Source of the DNA: Enterococcus phoeniculicola ATCC BAA-412
GTDB lineage: Bacteria > Bacillota > Bacilli > Lactobacillales > Enterococcaceae
DNA: 64,000 nt
Direction of reading: 5' to 3'
Assembly: GCF_000407505.1 (NCBI RefSeq)
Contig: NZ_ASWE01000002.1
Span: 558,001-622,000 of the forward strand
The number at the start of each line of letters is the position of its first letter. The first letter of the stretch is position 1. Below are positions 7,556 through 17,096 of the stretch, one piece after another. The position numbers and the translations under genes are program-made. The notes beneath the pieces are model-generated. The model was not told the DNA's origin. It made no database searches and saw nothing but the letters and a program-made list of their open reading frames with translations.

Positions 7556-7615
7556 CTATCTACGCCAGCTTTGCCATACGTTATTCACTTTTACAAATTT
7601 GATAGATAGATTCAT
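7556..7615 (-). CDS. Leader peptide with Trp control codons (trpXYZ)
   Basis: A 19-residue frame, ATG at 7615, TAG at 7558-7556; ribosome site AAGGAAG 8 bases upstream. The C-terminal half reads NNVWQSWRR: two TGG codons at 14 and 17, just before the stop. Trp is the rarest residue, so two in 19 next to a terminator cascade is telling. Aligned with the aro leader peptide, Trp14 and Trp17 fall exactly on Tyr13 and Tyr16. Confidence 0.86.
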   Translation of the reverse strand: MNLSIKFVKVNNVWQSWRR

Positions 7616-7647
7616 GATGGCCACTTCCTTTTTTTATGATTGAACTC

Positions 7648-7676
7648 AGTGTACAGGATGAATTTTCATTCGTCAA
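7648..7676 (-). promoter_or_regulatory. Promoter of the trpX leader
   Basis: Minus strand: TTGACG (7676-7671), a 17-base spacer, TACACT (7653-7648). The spacer ends TTCATCCTG, like the aro promoter. Confidence 0.8.
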
Positions 7677-7702
7677 CAAAAAAATGAAAAAAAGATGAGA
7701 TT

Positions 7703-8302
7703 TTATTGAGAAGAAGATTCAGTTGTTGATTGGCTTGTTTGTTGTAAATCTGTTATATTCCACATTGGTAAGCGATTGAGCTCTGGGATAAATTCTTTAT
7801 CAAAGTCTTTTAAATTTTCAACAGCAAATCGATTCTTTTCTACACCATTCTCGTAAAAAACAAAGGTTACCTGATTACTATCTATGGAATATTTCTCTTC
7901 TAATTGTTTTGATTTATAGACAATTGGATAAAAATAAACCGTTCGATTTAATTCTTTTACTGCTTTTGAATCATTTAGTAGACTTATTACACTCTCATAG
8001 CTTTGTCCGTCAGGCTTGCTATACATGACAGAGATTGCTTTACTTTCTTTAATCACTTTATCTGCATCTTCTTCAAAGAATTTTACTTTACTTGAGTGAA
8101 TTGCTGGATAAACCAAGCTTTCTACTTCTTCTTTTCGGATGCCTGGTTGAAGAAGAATCATAATAATAGTCGAGATAGTAACAAATGCCAACAAAGAGCC
8201 TGCATAGATTAAACTACGTTTTTGATTGGCAGTGGCTAAGTCGACGAAATCATACCAAGTATCTACCAATTTATTTTTTAGTTTATTTAACCAATTCTCC
8301 AT
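7703..8302 (-). CDS. Membrane-anchored protein, unknown
   Basis: 199 residues: about 27 cytoplasmic N-terminal residues, one membrane segment at about 30-52 (SLIYAGSLLAFVTISTI), then an extracytoplasmic domain with KFFEEDADKVIKESKAISVMYSK and FYPIVYKSKQLEEKY, reminiscent of thioredoxin-like folds but without a CxxC motif, and a Ser/Thr/Gln tail. Upstream of the trpX promoter, same strand. No family assigned. Confidence 0.7.
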   Translation of the reverse strand: MENWLNKLKNKLVDTWYDFVDLATANQKRSLIYAGSLLAFVTISTIIMILLQPGIRKEEVESLVYPAIHSSKVKFFEEDADKVIKESKAISVMYSKPDGQSYESVISLLNDSKAVKELNRTVYFYPIVYKSKQLEEKYSIDSNQVTFVFYENGVEKNRFAVENLKDFDKEFIPELNRLPMWNITDLQQTSQSTTESSSQ

Positions 8303-8476
8303 GCAACAGCCTCCTAATTTTTCTCTATCTATTATACCTATTATTAAAAAAAATAACCATCTTTTCTGTAAATAAATTCAGAAATAAGAAAAGGAAATGG
8401 AGTATTGTAGGCGTATACCTGTTGTATTTCATTTGTTGTGATAGACTAGAGATAAGAAGTACAAGGAGGAATTTAT

Positions 8477-8851
8477 ATGGCACACCAACTAATGCAATTA
8501 GTTACTCCCTTTTTAGAAATACTCGTGTTTGCACTAAATATTTTGTCAATTATTGTATTAATTTGGGGAGTTATTTGCGCTGGGATTGATTTTTTGCGCT
8601 CTGACATCATGCAAAAAGATCGAATGAAAGCAGCTCAAACAAATAATTTCATTAAAAGTTTTTTAGGAAGTTATATATTACTCAGCTTAGAAATTTTAAT
8701 TGCAGCCGATATTATTGAATCTATTATTAACCCAAGTTTATCGGATATCCTAAGACTAGCAGCACTTGTAGTGATACGAACGGTCATTTCCTATTTTCTA
8801 CATCAAGAAATACAAGATGCACTTGAACATGAGAAACAGTCGGGGCAGTAG
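8477..8851 (+). CDS. DUF1622 family membrane protein
   Basis: 124 residues, three hydrophobic segments (about 12-40, 55-75 and 88-108), matching the compact DUF1622 family of unknown function. AAGGAGG precedes the ATG by 7 bases. Divergent from the gene at 7703-8302. Monocistronic, followed by a long inverted repeat. Confidence 0.75.
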   Translation: MAHQLMQLVTPFLEILVFALNILSIIVLIWGVICAGIDFLRSDIMQKDRMKAAQTNNFIKSFLGSYILLSLEILIAADIIESIINPSLSDILRLAALVVIRTVISYFLHQEIQDALEHEKQSGQ

Positions 8852-8852
8852 T

Positions 8853-9000
8853 GTTTGGCTCTGAGAATAGGTACTGTTCATCATTGAAAGTGAAACTACG
8901 TGATTTATAGAAATAAGAAGGAATTCACGAGTAATCTTCGTGGATTCCTTCTTATTTCTCGTAGCTGAACACTTCTGTTCCGACATCTCCTCGCTCTTTT
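8853..9000. repeat. Modular repeat with a 22-bp perfect hairpin
   Basis: Arms 8909-8930 and 8938-8959 are exact reverse complements around a 7-base loop. Outer flanks (GGGGCAGTAGTGTTtGGCT at left, AGCtGAACACTTCTGTTCCG at right) also pair imperfectly, making one long stem-loop between two convergent genes. Parts match, inverted, the repeat at 56.2-56.4 kb (the AGTTTCACTTNCAATGATG block and AGCTGAACACTTCTGT). It may serve as a bidirectional terminator. Confidence 0.75.
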
Positions 9001-9019
9001 GTCGCTATTCAATAAGTCT

Positions 9020-9514
9020 CTATCCATAAGGCCAAAGATTCGTTAACATCAAAAATCCTGGAATCCATGTAGTAAACACTCCGCAAAAGAGAGCAAAATA
9101 CAGTACCGGTTTTCCTATATGGATATGCAAAACATACTCGATAAATCCTGTTGCCCATAATAGACCCCAAAGTAACCAAATAATGGCAAACAAAGGATCA
9201 CCGTCTATCTGCCAACTGATATACGCGCAAGGAATCGTATTAATCGCAACAAATAAGGCAAAGATTCCATAGATACGCATATCCAGATTATAAATATAGA
9301 GAACTCCCACAAGCAAATAGGTGAAGGCAAACAAAAAACCTGTTCCAGCTTCATAATAGTCTCCTCGTATAACATAAATCATATTGCATAAAAAAGAGAG
9401 TGTCCCTGTAAAAAGATTCATTACTGCTAAAGATTTTTGGTGAATACCAAGTAGTCCCCCTAAACCATTACAGATGAGTGTGATGCCAACAAATAACAAT
9501 CCAATTCCTAACAA
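9020..9514 (-). CDS. AmiS/UreI family channel
   Basis: 164 residues with six hydrophobic segments and the family's WLLWGLLWATGFIE signature near 113-126. Relatives are the proton-gated urea channel UreI and AmiS of amidase operons. Start is a TTG at 9514 behind an AAGGGTAGG site. No urease or amidase gene is within the window. Substrate (urea, short amide or ammonia) unknown here. Confidence 0.75.
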   Translation of the reverse strand: MLGIGLLFVGITLICNGLGGLLGIHQKSLAVMNLFTGTLSFLCNMIYVIRGDYYEAGTGFLFAFTYLLVGVLYIYNLDMRIYGIFALFVAINTIPCAYISWQIDGDPLFAIIWLLWGLLWATGFIEYVLHIHIGKPVLYFALFCGVFTTWIPGFLMLTNLWPYG

Positions 9515-9680
9515 ACTTGTACCTACCCTTCTTTTTTTCTTTAAGAATAACGTGTTTTCACTTTTTGAAAAAGAAAAATGAAAAAAATCTAAGAAAAAAG
9601 TTAGTTTTTATTTCCCAGAAGGAGCTCGGTACATAATTCTAACAGTTACTTTTGCTATGATACTTTCCTTCGTTTGTTTT

Positions 9681-9719
9681 TCAATAACTTTTATGCATGA
9701 CACATGCTAGAGTTGCAGG
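9681..9719. repeat. Fragment of the interspersed repeat
   Basis: Contains the core CAA-AACTT-TA-GCATG-ACATGCTAGAGTTG-AGG found twice at 11.7 kb and, inverted, at 30.4 and 34.1 kb. It lies in the 330-base gap between the AmiS/UreI gene and rqcH; the rest of that gap is A/T-rich sequence and the rqcH promoter. Confidence 0.6.
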
Positions 9720-9782
9720 TTTTTGAAGTAAGATGTGTCTACATGGTTCTCATAGCTGAACCTGTTCTTTCTAACCTAGAGA

Positions 9783-9811
9783 TTGGAGTTCTTTCTATTT
9801 TTCGTTATAAT
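9783..9811 (+). promoter_or_regulatory. Promoter of rqcH
   Basis: TTGGAG (9783-9788), 17-base spacer, TATAAT (9806-9811); GAGGG ribosome site follows before the ATG at 9845. Confidence 0.75.
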
Positions 9812-9844
9812 AGAGATATTCTAGAAAAGAAATGAGGGATTTTA

Positions 9845-11548
9845 ATGTCCTTTGATGGTGTGTTTACACATGCAATGATTCAAGAACTGAAAACAGAGGT
9901 ACTTTCTGGTCGTATTTCAAAAATTCATCAGCCTTACGAAAATGAGGTTGTTTTAGTAATTCGTGCACGGGGGAAAAATAAACGCCTGTTACTATCAGCT
10001 CATCCTAGCTATGCGCGTGTGCAGTTGACAGAGATTGCTTATGGAAATCCAGAAACTCCGCCTAATTTTGTGATGATGTTAAGAAAATATCTGGAAGGTG
10101 CAATTCTCGAAAGTATTCACCAAATCGAAAATGACCGTGTCATTCATTTTACGTTTTCAAAGAGAAATGAACTGGGTGATTTACAAAATATCGTCTTAAT
10201 TGTTGAGTTGATGGGACGTCACAGTACCATCGTTCTGTTAAATAAAGAAACTGGAAAGATTCTCGATGCAATCAAACATATAGGAAGCTCACAAAATACT
10301 TACCGTTCACTGCTTCCGGGAGTCGATTATGTTGCTCCTCCACTTCAAACACAAAGAAATCCATTTGAGATAGAAAAAGAAGCAATCTTCCATCGTTTAT
10401 CTCAAGCAGAAGAATTGACTGGGAATTATTTACAACAGCAATTTCAAGGATTTGGCAGAGATACAGCAGATGAACTTGCTTATCGCTTTGCCCAACGTCC
10501 AAATGAAAAAATGGCTGTTTGGACAGACTTTTTTTCTGCCATTGACCATATACAGCCAACTTTGACAACGGTGGGACAAAAAGAATATTTCACCCCCATT
10601 CTCTATGAAAATCTGGCAAATCAAACGACAAAAGTAATGTCTTATGAAACGCTAAGTCAGCTTTTAGATGCCTTCTATGGAGATAAAGCTGAAAAAGATC
10701 GTGTTAAGCAGCAAGGTAGCGAGTTGTTGCGGAAGATGGAAAATGAGCTAAAGAGAAATAAAACAAAACTAAAAAAACGTCAAAAAACACTGGCTGATTC
10801 TGAAAACGCAGAAGAATTCCGTCGCGACGGTGAACTGTTAACAACCTTTATGACGCAAGTTCCAAGAGGGGCTTCAAAAGTTGAATTACCCAATTATTAT
10901 GAAGAAAATCAACTATTGACGATTCAATTAAATCCCGCCCTTTCGCCTAATCAAAATGCACAAAAATATTTTCAAAAATATCAAAAGTTAAAAAATGCTG
11001 TAAAACTAATTGGTCAACAAATTCAAGAAACTAAAGATGAAATTGCCTATTTGGAATCCGTTCTAGCACAGCTTGAAATTGCAGGCCCTATGGATTTGTC
11101 AGTCATCAAAGAAGAACTAACTGAACAAGGATACATTCGTAAACGTAAAAATAAAAAACAAAAGCAGGAAAAGAAATCTCAACCAGAACGTTTTCTTTCT
11201 TCTGATGGCACACAGCTGCTTGTTGGAAAAAATAACTTACAAAATGACCAATTAACGTTAAGAACAGCGAAAAAAACAGACTATTGGTTACATGCAAAAG
11301 ATATTCCTGGTTCCCATGTCATTATAAAAAGTGATGATCCAACACAAGAAACAATTTTAGAAGCAGCAGAGTTAGCTGCATTCTACTCGAAATATAGACA
11401 TTCTGCTCAAGTTCCAGTAGATGTTGTTCAAGTCAAACATATCAGAAAGCCAAATGGTGCAAAACCAGGCTATGTTATTTATGAAAATCAAAAGACTGTT
11501 TATGTCACACCAGAAGAAGCAACAGTAGAATCACTAAAAGAAAAATAA
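9845..11548 (+). CDS. rqcH: RqcH / NFACT-family ribosome quality control factor
   Basis: 567 residues. In bacteria RqcH binds stalled 50S subunits carrying peptidyl-tRNA and directs addition of C-terminal alanine tails; it was formerly annotated as a fibronectin-binding protein (FbpA/PavA). Visible parts: NFACT-N at about 1-170 (MSFDGVFTHAMIQEL, MGRHSTIVLL), helix-hairpin-helix region, a charged coiled coil at about 280-430, and NFACT-R from about 450 (DYWLHAKDIPGSHVIIKS). No signal peptide. Monocistronic. Confidence 0.92.
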   Translation: MSFDGVFTHAMIQELKTEVLSGRISKIHQPYENEVVLVIRARGKNKRLLLSAHPSYARVQLTEIAYGNPETPPNFVMMLRKYLEGAILESIHQIENDRVIHFTFSKRNELGDLQNIVLIVELMGRHSTIVLLNKETGKILDAIKHIGSSQNTYRSLLPGVDYVAPPLQTQRNPFEIEKEAIFHRLSQAEELTGNYLQQQFQGFGRDTADELAYRFAQRPNEKMAVWTDFFSAIDHIQPTLTTVGQKEYFTPILYENLANQTTKVMSYETLSQLLDAFYGDKAEKDRVKQQGSELLRKMENELKRNKTKLKKRQKTLADSENAEEFRRDGELLTTFMTQVPRGASKVELPNYYEENQLLTIQLNPALSPNQNAQKYFQKYQKLKNAVKLIGQQIQETKDEIAYLESVLAQLEIAGPMDLSVIKEELTEQGYIRKRKNKKQKQEKKSQPERFLSSDGTQLLVGKNNLQNDQLTLRTAKKTDYWLHAKDIPGSHVIIKSDDPTQETILEAAELAAFYSKYRHSAQVPVDVVQVKHIRKPNGAKPGYVIYENQKTVYVTPEEATVESLKEK

Positions 11549-11641
11549 AAAATACCCCACCTTTTTTGGGCATCGATAGTGTCTAAGATGATGCACAGTC
11601 TTAGAAGAAATCGCTGCTTAAAAAGAGTTGGGGTATTTTTT
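11549..11641 (+). terminator. Long-armed terminator after rqcH
   Basis: Arms AAAATACCCCAcCtTTTTT (from 11549) and AAAAAgAGtTGGGGTATTTTT (to about 11640) enclose about 50 bases with their own stem (CTAAGA...TCTTAG near 11583-11603). Larger than an ordinary intrinsic terminator. Confidence 0.75.
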
Positions 11642-11654
11642 AGGTCTCACACTC

Positions 11655-11905
11655 GTAAAAACTTAATAAAGGTTGGGAACAGAAGTCACTCATCTCCACT
11701 GCGTTTGTCTCTCAACAACTTCTACGCATGGAACATGCTAGAGTTGAAGGTCTCCACTGCGTTTGTCTCTCAACAACTTCTACGCATGAGACATGCTAGA
11801 GTTGAAGGCTTCGAAAATAAGCTGAAATTCCCAAAGATTTGAGGAGCAATCTTCGTGAATTCCTTCTTATTTCTTGGAGCTGAACACTTCTACCTCGACC
11901 TCTCT
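11655..11905 (-). repeat. Interspersed repeat containing a 58-bp tandem duplication
   Basis: Begins with CTTAATAAAGGTTGGGAACAGAAG, shared with 56.25 kb. Two adjacent 58-base copies (11693-11750 and 11751-11808) differ at only two adjacent positions. A GGAGCTGAACACTTCT end segment is shared with 8.96 and 56.40 kb. No gene is credible inside; open frames there follow the repeat units. The rest of the rqcH-LysR gap is featureless. Confidence 0.8.
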
Positions 11906-11961
11906 CAACTTCATGAAAACTGATTTTTTTCAGCGCTTGAGCTCATTAGATAAGTTACATA

Positions 11962-12852
11962 TTATAATAACGCTTTAACCTCTTGAATAAATGCACGCAC
12001 AATAGGTGTTTGCTGCTTTCTCTTCGGATAGATTGCACAAAATTTATTTTCAGAAGCATCTGCTAAAGGAATCAGACAAATTTGGCTTTTACTTCCACCA
12101 ACTACAATTCCTGAACCTGAAGCATAAGCCGTTGTTTCAAGAAGTAAATTCATCAAAGTTCCCCTATCACTAGTATAAAAAACCGTTTCTTGCTCAGGAA
12201 TTTCAATTAAATCTTCATAAAAATAAGCAAAGTTTTGTCCATCCTGTGTAAAGCGGACTTGTGGAAATTTAGCAAGCTCTTGAATGTGGATAGATGTGTG
12301 ATTTGCCAAAGGATGCTGTGGTCCTAAAAAAATATGCGTTTGAAACGTCCCTAAATGCTCAAATTCTAAATCTGCTTGTTCAAGATAGCGGTAAATGCTG
12401 GATTGATTATGTTCGTTTAAGTAAATTAATCCTACATCACTAACAAATTGCTGCACATCTTCAATGACTTTGGCAGTTGTTGTTTCAAAAATTCGAAACT
12501 GTTTGTATTGTGGTTGAAATTGGGTTCGTAACTTAGCAATAACCGGCCCTAGAAAATCATAATGCTGGGAAGCCACAGAAAATCGTTCTTGCTGTTCTTT
12601 TTTTTGATAACGAGTTTCCAAGTGATCCATCTGAAAAAGAATTTTTTCAGCGTGTTCTAAAAAGTCTTTTCCCTCTTCTGTGAGGTACGCCCCCTTGTTT
12701 GTTCGAGTAAACAAGGTTAACCCAATTTCAGTTTCTAATTCCTTAATACCATTTGAAAGACTGGGTTGCGTAATATACATTTTTTTTGCTGCCTCACGAA
12801 AACTACCATTATTCGCTACGGCAACGACATATTTGAGCTGTTGAAGATTCAT
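11962..12852 (-). CDS. LysR-type transcriptional regulator
   Basis: 296 residues: winged HTH at 1-60 (MNLQQLKYVVAVANNGSFREAAKKMYITQPSLS), then an effector domain. Its start overlaps the stop of the carbonic anhydrase gene by 4 bases (ATGA), so the two are co-translated. This suggests a role tied to CO2/bicarbonate or the same stress. LysR proteins usually control a divergent gene, but here the partner is upstream in the same operon. Effector unknown. Confidence 0.88.
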   Translation of the reverse strand: MNLQQLKYVVAVANNGSFREAAKKMYITQPSLSNGIKELETEIGLTLFTRTNKGAYLTEEGKDFLEHAEKILFQMDHLETRYQKKEQQERFSVASQHYDFLGPVIAKLRTQFQPQYKQFRIFETTTAKVIEDVQQFVSDVGLIYLNEHNQSSIYRYLEQADLEFEHLGTFQTHIFLGPQHPLANHTSIHIQELAKFPQVRFTQDGQNFAYFYEDLIEIPEQETVFYTSDRGTLMNLLLETTAYASGSGIVVGGSKSQICLIPLADASENKFCAIYPKRKQQTPIVRAFIQEVKALL

Positions 12853-13562
12853 TCTTTCTTCACTCCAGTAAAATAGCGTATTTTTCTATCTTTTATTGGC
12901 TGCAGAGGTCGATTGTTATTTTCAGCAACTTCATTTCGAAATTGTGTGACAAAGTTTCGGTTCATAGTGCGAACGGTATCAAAAACAAACCAATTAATGG
13001 GTCCCTTAGTTGGGGGCGTTGTCAATGAGCCTACATAATAAAAATGACTTTTTTTCTCAGGTAAAAATATTTCTGGATTAAACCATTCCGTATGATTATC
13101 AAAGTCCCATACCTCACCCTCTTGATTTTTTAGGATGAGTCCGCCAGTATCTGAAAGAGTAAACAATGCTCCTAGAACCAAGTTTTCTTTTTGCTCATTC
13201 ATGTGTACAAGATGAAATTCAAGTTCTTCTTGATGATCATCAATGATATGTTCACTGGGCATATGAAAGTGAATGTCCGTTAAGGAATACTTCACTCCAT
13301 TAAATAAAACATAACTTTTCGTGTCGTAAGGAACAAAGTGTAAAGTATTTTTGAACTCTTTTTCTGTAAAGTGCTCGCGTTCATAAAAAAATGCCAACTC
13401 GTTAATAGCGGAGGCGTCTATTTTTTGATGGTGTAATGGAATGGGTGATTGATAAGGATAAGATGCCCCTTCTTTAAACCAGTCACACAGTTCATGCCAG
13501 TGCTCTGGCCCACGTGTTCCTGAATAGCCCCACTCGACATCCATATTTTTAATCTTCTTCAT
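12849..13562 (-). CDS. Alpha-class carbonic anhydrase, no signal peptide
   Basis: Interconverts CO2 and bicarbonate. 237 residues with zinc ligands His98 and His100 (DIHFHMPSEH) and His117 (EFHLVH), and the C-terminal SLTTPPTKGPINWFVF motif. Most bacterial alpha enzymes are secreted; this begins MKKIKNMDVEWGYSG without a hydrophobic stretch, suggesting a cytoplasmic enzyme. GGAGGG precedes the ATG. Lying just downstream of the pyr operon it could supply bicarbonate for carbamoyl phosphate synthesis, but this is conjecture. Confidence 0.9.
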   Translation of the reverse strand: MKKIKNMDVEWGYSGTRGPEHWHELCDWFKEGASYPYQSPIPLHHQKIDASAINELAFFYEREHFTEKEFKNTLHFVPYDTKSYVLFNGVKYSLTDIHFHMPSEHIIDDHQEELEFHLVHMNEQKENLVLGALFTLSDTGGLILKNQEGEVWDFDNHTEWFNPEIFLPEKKSHFYYVGSLTTPPTKGPINWFVFDTVRTMNRNFVTQFRNEVAENNNRPLQPIKDRKIRYFTGVKKE

Positions 13563-13842
13563 CTATTTCCCTCCAAATTTTATAGATTCAATAAAAGTCC
13601 TGTCTCTCGCCAAAAATAGTGAGGGAAGGCTAGCAACTAGCAGATGATACACACTAATAGATATAGTTTGACGGAAGAAATGAAAATTGTCATTTAGATT
13701 GCTCATAAATTTACCGATAATCCTTGAGAGAAAAAAAGACAGAAACAGAAGAACAAAATCAGGCGCCCAACAAAATAGGGCGAGATTTCTTCCTCTGAGC
13801 TTCCAGTCTTTTAAACGTCTTGCTTTGATTTTTCTTAAAAGA
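13563..13842 (-). other. Gap between pyrE and carbonic anhydrase
   Basis: 280 bases. The minus strand holds a weak hairpin CGCCC-tattttgtt-GGGCG (about 13765-13785) followed by a T-rich run, a possible pyr operon terminator. A 101-codon frame spans it but has a hydrophobic, family-less product and no ribosome site; I see no gene. Confidence 0.5.
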
Positions 13843-14475
13843 CTAGTTTGACCAATTTTCTGGATCATTTTTCCAGTCTTTTAAAAGTTTTAATTCAGTT
13901 TCATTAATATACTTAGAGTTTAAGGCTACATCAATAAGGGTAGAATAGTTTGTCAATGTAACTAATGGTGTATGATAGGCGTCAAAGTTCGCCTTGCCTT
14001 TTGGGAGTTCGTAGGTGAAAATAGCTGCTACGCCTAAGACATCAGCTCCTTCACGCTTGGCAGCTTCTGAGGCTTCAAGAACACTTCCGCCAGTAGAAAT
14101 TAAATCTTCAATAACTACCATTTTTTGTCCTTTTGAAATACGTCCTTCAATCTGATTTCCTTTTCCGTGATCTTTTGCTTTGCTTCTAATATAAACCATC
14201 GGTAAGTCTAAAATCTCTGCTACCCATGCAGCATGAGGAATTCCAGCAGTGGCTGTTCCAGCAATGACTTCTACATCAGGAAATGATGTTTTGATTTTTT
14301 CAGCAAGCCCTTTTGCAATGTCTTTTCGGACATTTGGATAGCTCATTGTAATACGGTTATCACAATAAATTGGGCTTTTCATTCCACTTGCCCAAGTAAA
14401 CGGTTCTGTAGGACTTAAAAATACTGCCTTAATATCTAGTAAATCTTTTGCAATTGTTTTTGCTATTTCACTCAT
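13843..14475 (-). CDS. pyrE: Orotate phosphoribosyltransferase
   Basis: Joins orotate to PRPP, giving OMP. 210 residues from the ATG at 14475, which overlaps the pyrF stop (ATGA) and has GGAG 8 bases upstream inside pyrF; an in-frame ATG six codons earlier is less likely. PRPP-binding loop [12 protein letters not shown] is near 115-126. Last gene of the operon. Confidence 0.95.
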   Translation of the reverse strand: MSEIAKTIAKDLLDIKAVFLSPTEPFTWASGMKSPIYCDNRITMSYPNVRKDIAKGLAEKIKTSFPDVEVIAGTATAGIPHAAWVAEILDLPMVYIRSKAKDHGKGNQIEGRISKGQKMVVIEDLISTGGSVLEASEAAKREGADVLGVAAIFTYELPKGKANFDAYHTPLVTLTNYSTLIDVALNSKYINETELKLLKDWKNDPENWSN

Positions 14476-15190
14476 TTTTGTTCTCCATTCCATTCGTTTT
14501 TGATTTGTACATAAGTCTCATAAGGTGTTTCTGACTGCGTGATTGGACGACCAATTACAATAAAGTTTGAGCCGATTTCTCGTGCTTTTCCAGGAGTAAC
14601 CACACGCTTTTGGTCTCCTACTTCACTTCCCGCAGGTCGAATACCAGGTGTTAAGGAGATGAATTCTGGACGAGTTGCTTCTTTAATTTGAGCGACTTCC
14701 CATGCAGAAGAAACCACACCATCTAATCCTGCTTTTGCTGCACATTGTGCATAGTGAATCACGCTTTCTTCAAGAGAAACCTCAATTAATTGATCTTCAT
14801 GCATTTGTTCTTCGCTTGTTGAGGTTAACTGCGTAATAGCAAGAAGTAAAGGTCGTTTTTGTCCTTCAGGAGTTCCTTTTTTAAGACCGTTAAGTGCTGC
14901 TTCCATCATTTGCACCCCACCTGCTGCATGAACACAAGTTAAATCAATGCCAAGACCTGCTAATCTGCGCATCGCCATTTCAACAGTATTTGGAATATCG
15001 TGTAATTTCAAATCTAAAAAGACGTCATGTCCTAAACTTTTTAACCAGCGAACAATTTCTGGTCCTTCTTGATAAAATAATTCCATACCGATTTTTACAA
15101 ATAAGGATTCATCCTTAGGAAAGTTTGTTAAAAAAGATTCTACATCTGTTCGATTTGGAAAATCTAAGGCGATAATTGGTCGTGTATTCA

Positions 15191-15191
<1 letters not shown>
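14472..15191 (-). CDS. pyrF: Orotidine 5'-phosphate decarboxylase
   Basis: Decarboxylates OMP to UMP. 239 residues, TIM barrel; catalytic [12 protein letters not shown] near 58-69 (Lys-Asp-Lys-Asp tetrad region), phosphate-binding PGIRPAG and IGRPI near the C-terminus. Its ATG overlaps the pyrD stop by one base (TAATG), and it overlaps pyrE by four. Confidence 0.96.
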
Positions 15192-16896
<1,705 letters not shown>

Positions 16897-17096
16897 TTTC
16901 ATGCTCCTTTTCTCAGTTATGTATGAGGTTTATCTAAAATAAGTGGAGAAGCAGAGTCTGAGGAGTTACTGCTTTTCCGTGATTTATTAAGAGTTTAGGA
17001 CATCTGAAAATAACTGACCAGTTGTATTTCGGACGTGTACATCTTAATCTCAGGGAAAAATAAGGTAACTCCTGACCTGTTGCTTTTCTGATATTT
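16897..17096 (-). other. Structured gap inside the pyr operon
   Basis: 200 bases between carB and pyrK where all other junctions are 14 bases or less. A 10-bp stem (16945-16954 with 16969-16978, one mismatch) encloses a loop whose bases 16956-16969 are also complementary to 17065-17076, so two structures compete. No PyrR consensus, no gene. Could be an internal attenuator, processing site or weak promoter region. Confidence 0.5.

Larger units (their letters stand above)
7447..7615 (-). promoter_or_regulatory. Trp-type leader-peptide attenuator of trpXYZ
   Basis: Homologous to the aro leader. In transcript order: leader peptide (7615-7556); segment 0, AGUUGUAUU (7557-7549), overlapping the stop codon; a small hairpin; segment 1, GGAUACAGCU (7533-7524); segment 2, UGUAUCUAUGC (7502-7492); segment 3 (7475-7464); segment 4 (7457-7447) and a U-run. 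Pairing 0:1 spans 9 bp. Pairing 1:2 is 10 bp and is extended by an inner TTTTAGA/TCTAAAA stem. Pairing 2:3 is 8 bp. Same predicted logic: a stall on Trp codons gives antitermination, completion of the peptide gives termination. There is no TGGNACCGCG T-box. Confidence 0.86.

Noticed and set aside
11579-11842. 87-codon frame after rqcH
   Set aside because: Follows the terminator and tandem repeat units; repeated amino-acid blocks mirror DNA repeats.
13563-13868. 101-codon frame between pyrE and carbonic anhydrase
   Set aside because: No ribosome site, overlaps the end of pyrE, hydrophobic but family-less; probably chance.
16897-17096. Second PyrR binding site before pyrK
   Set aside because: No GUCC-GNGAGGCU loop on the minus strand; the hairpins there are different.
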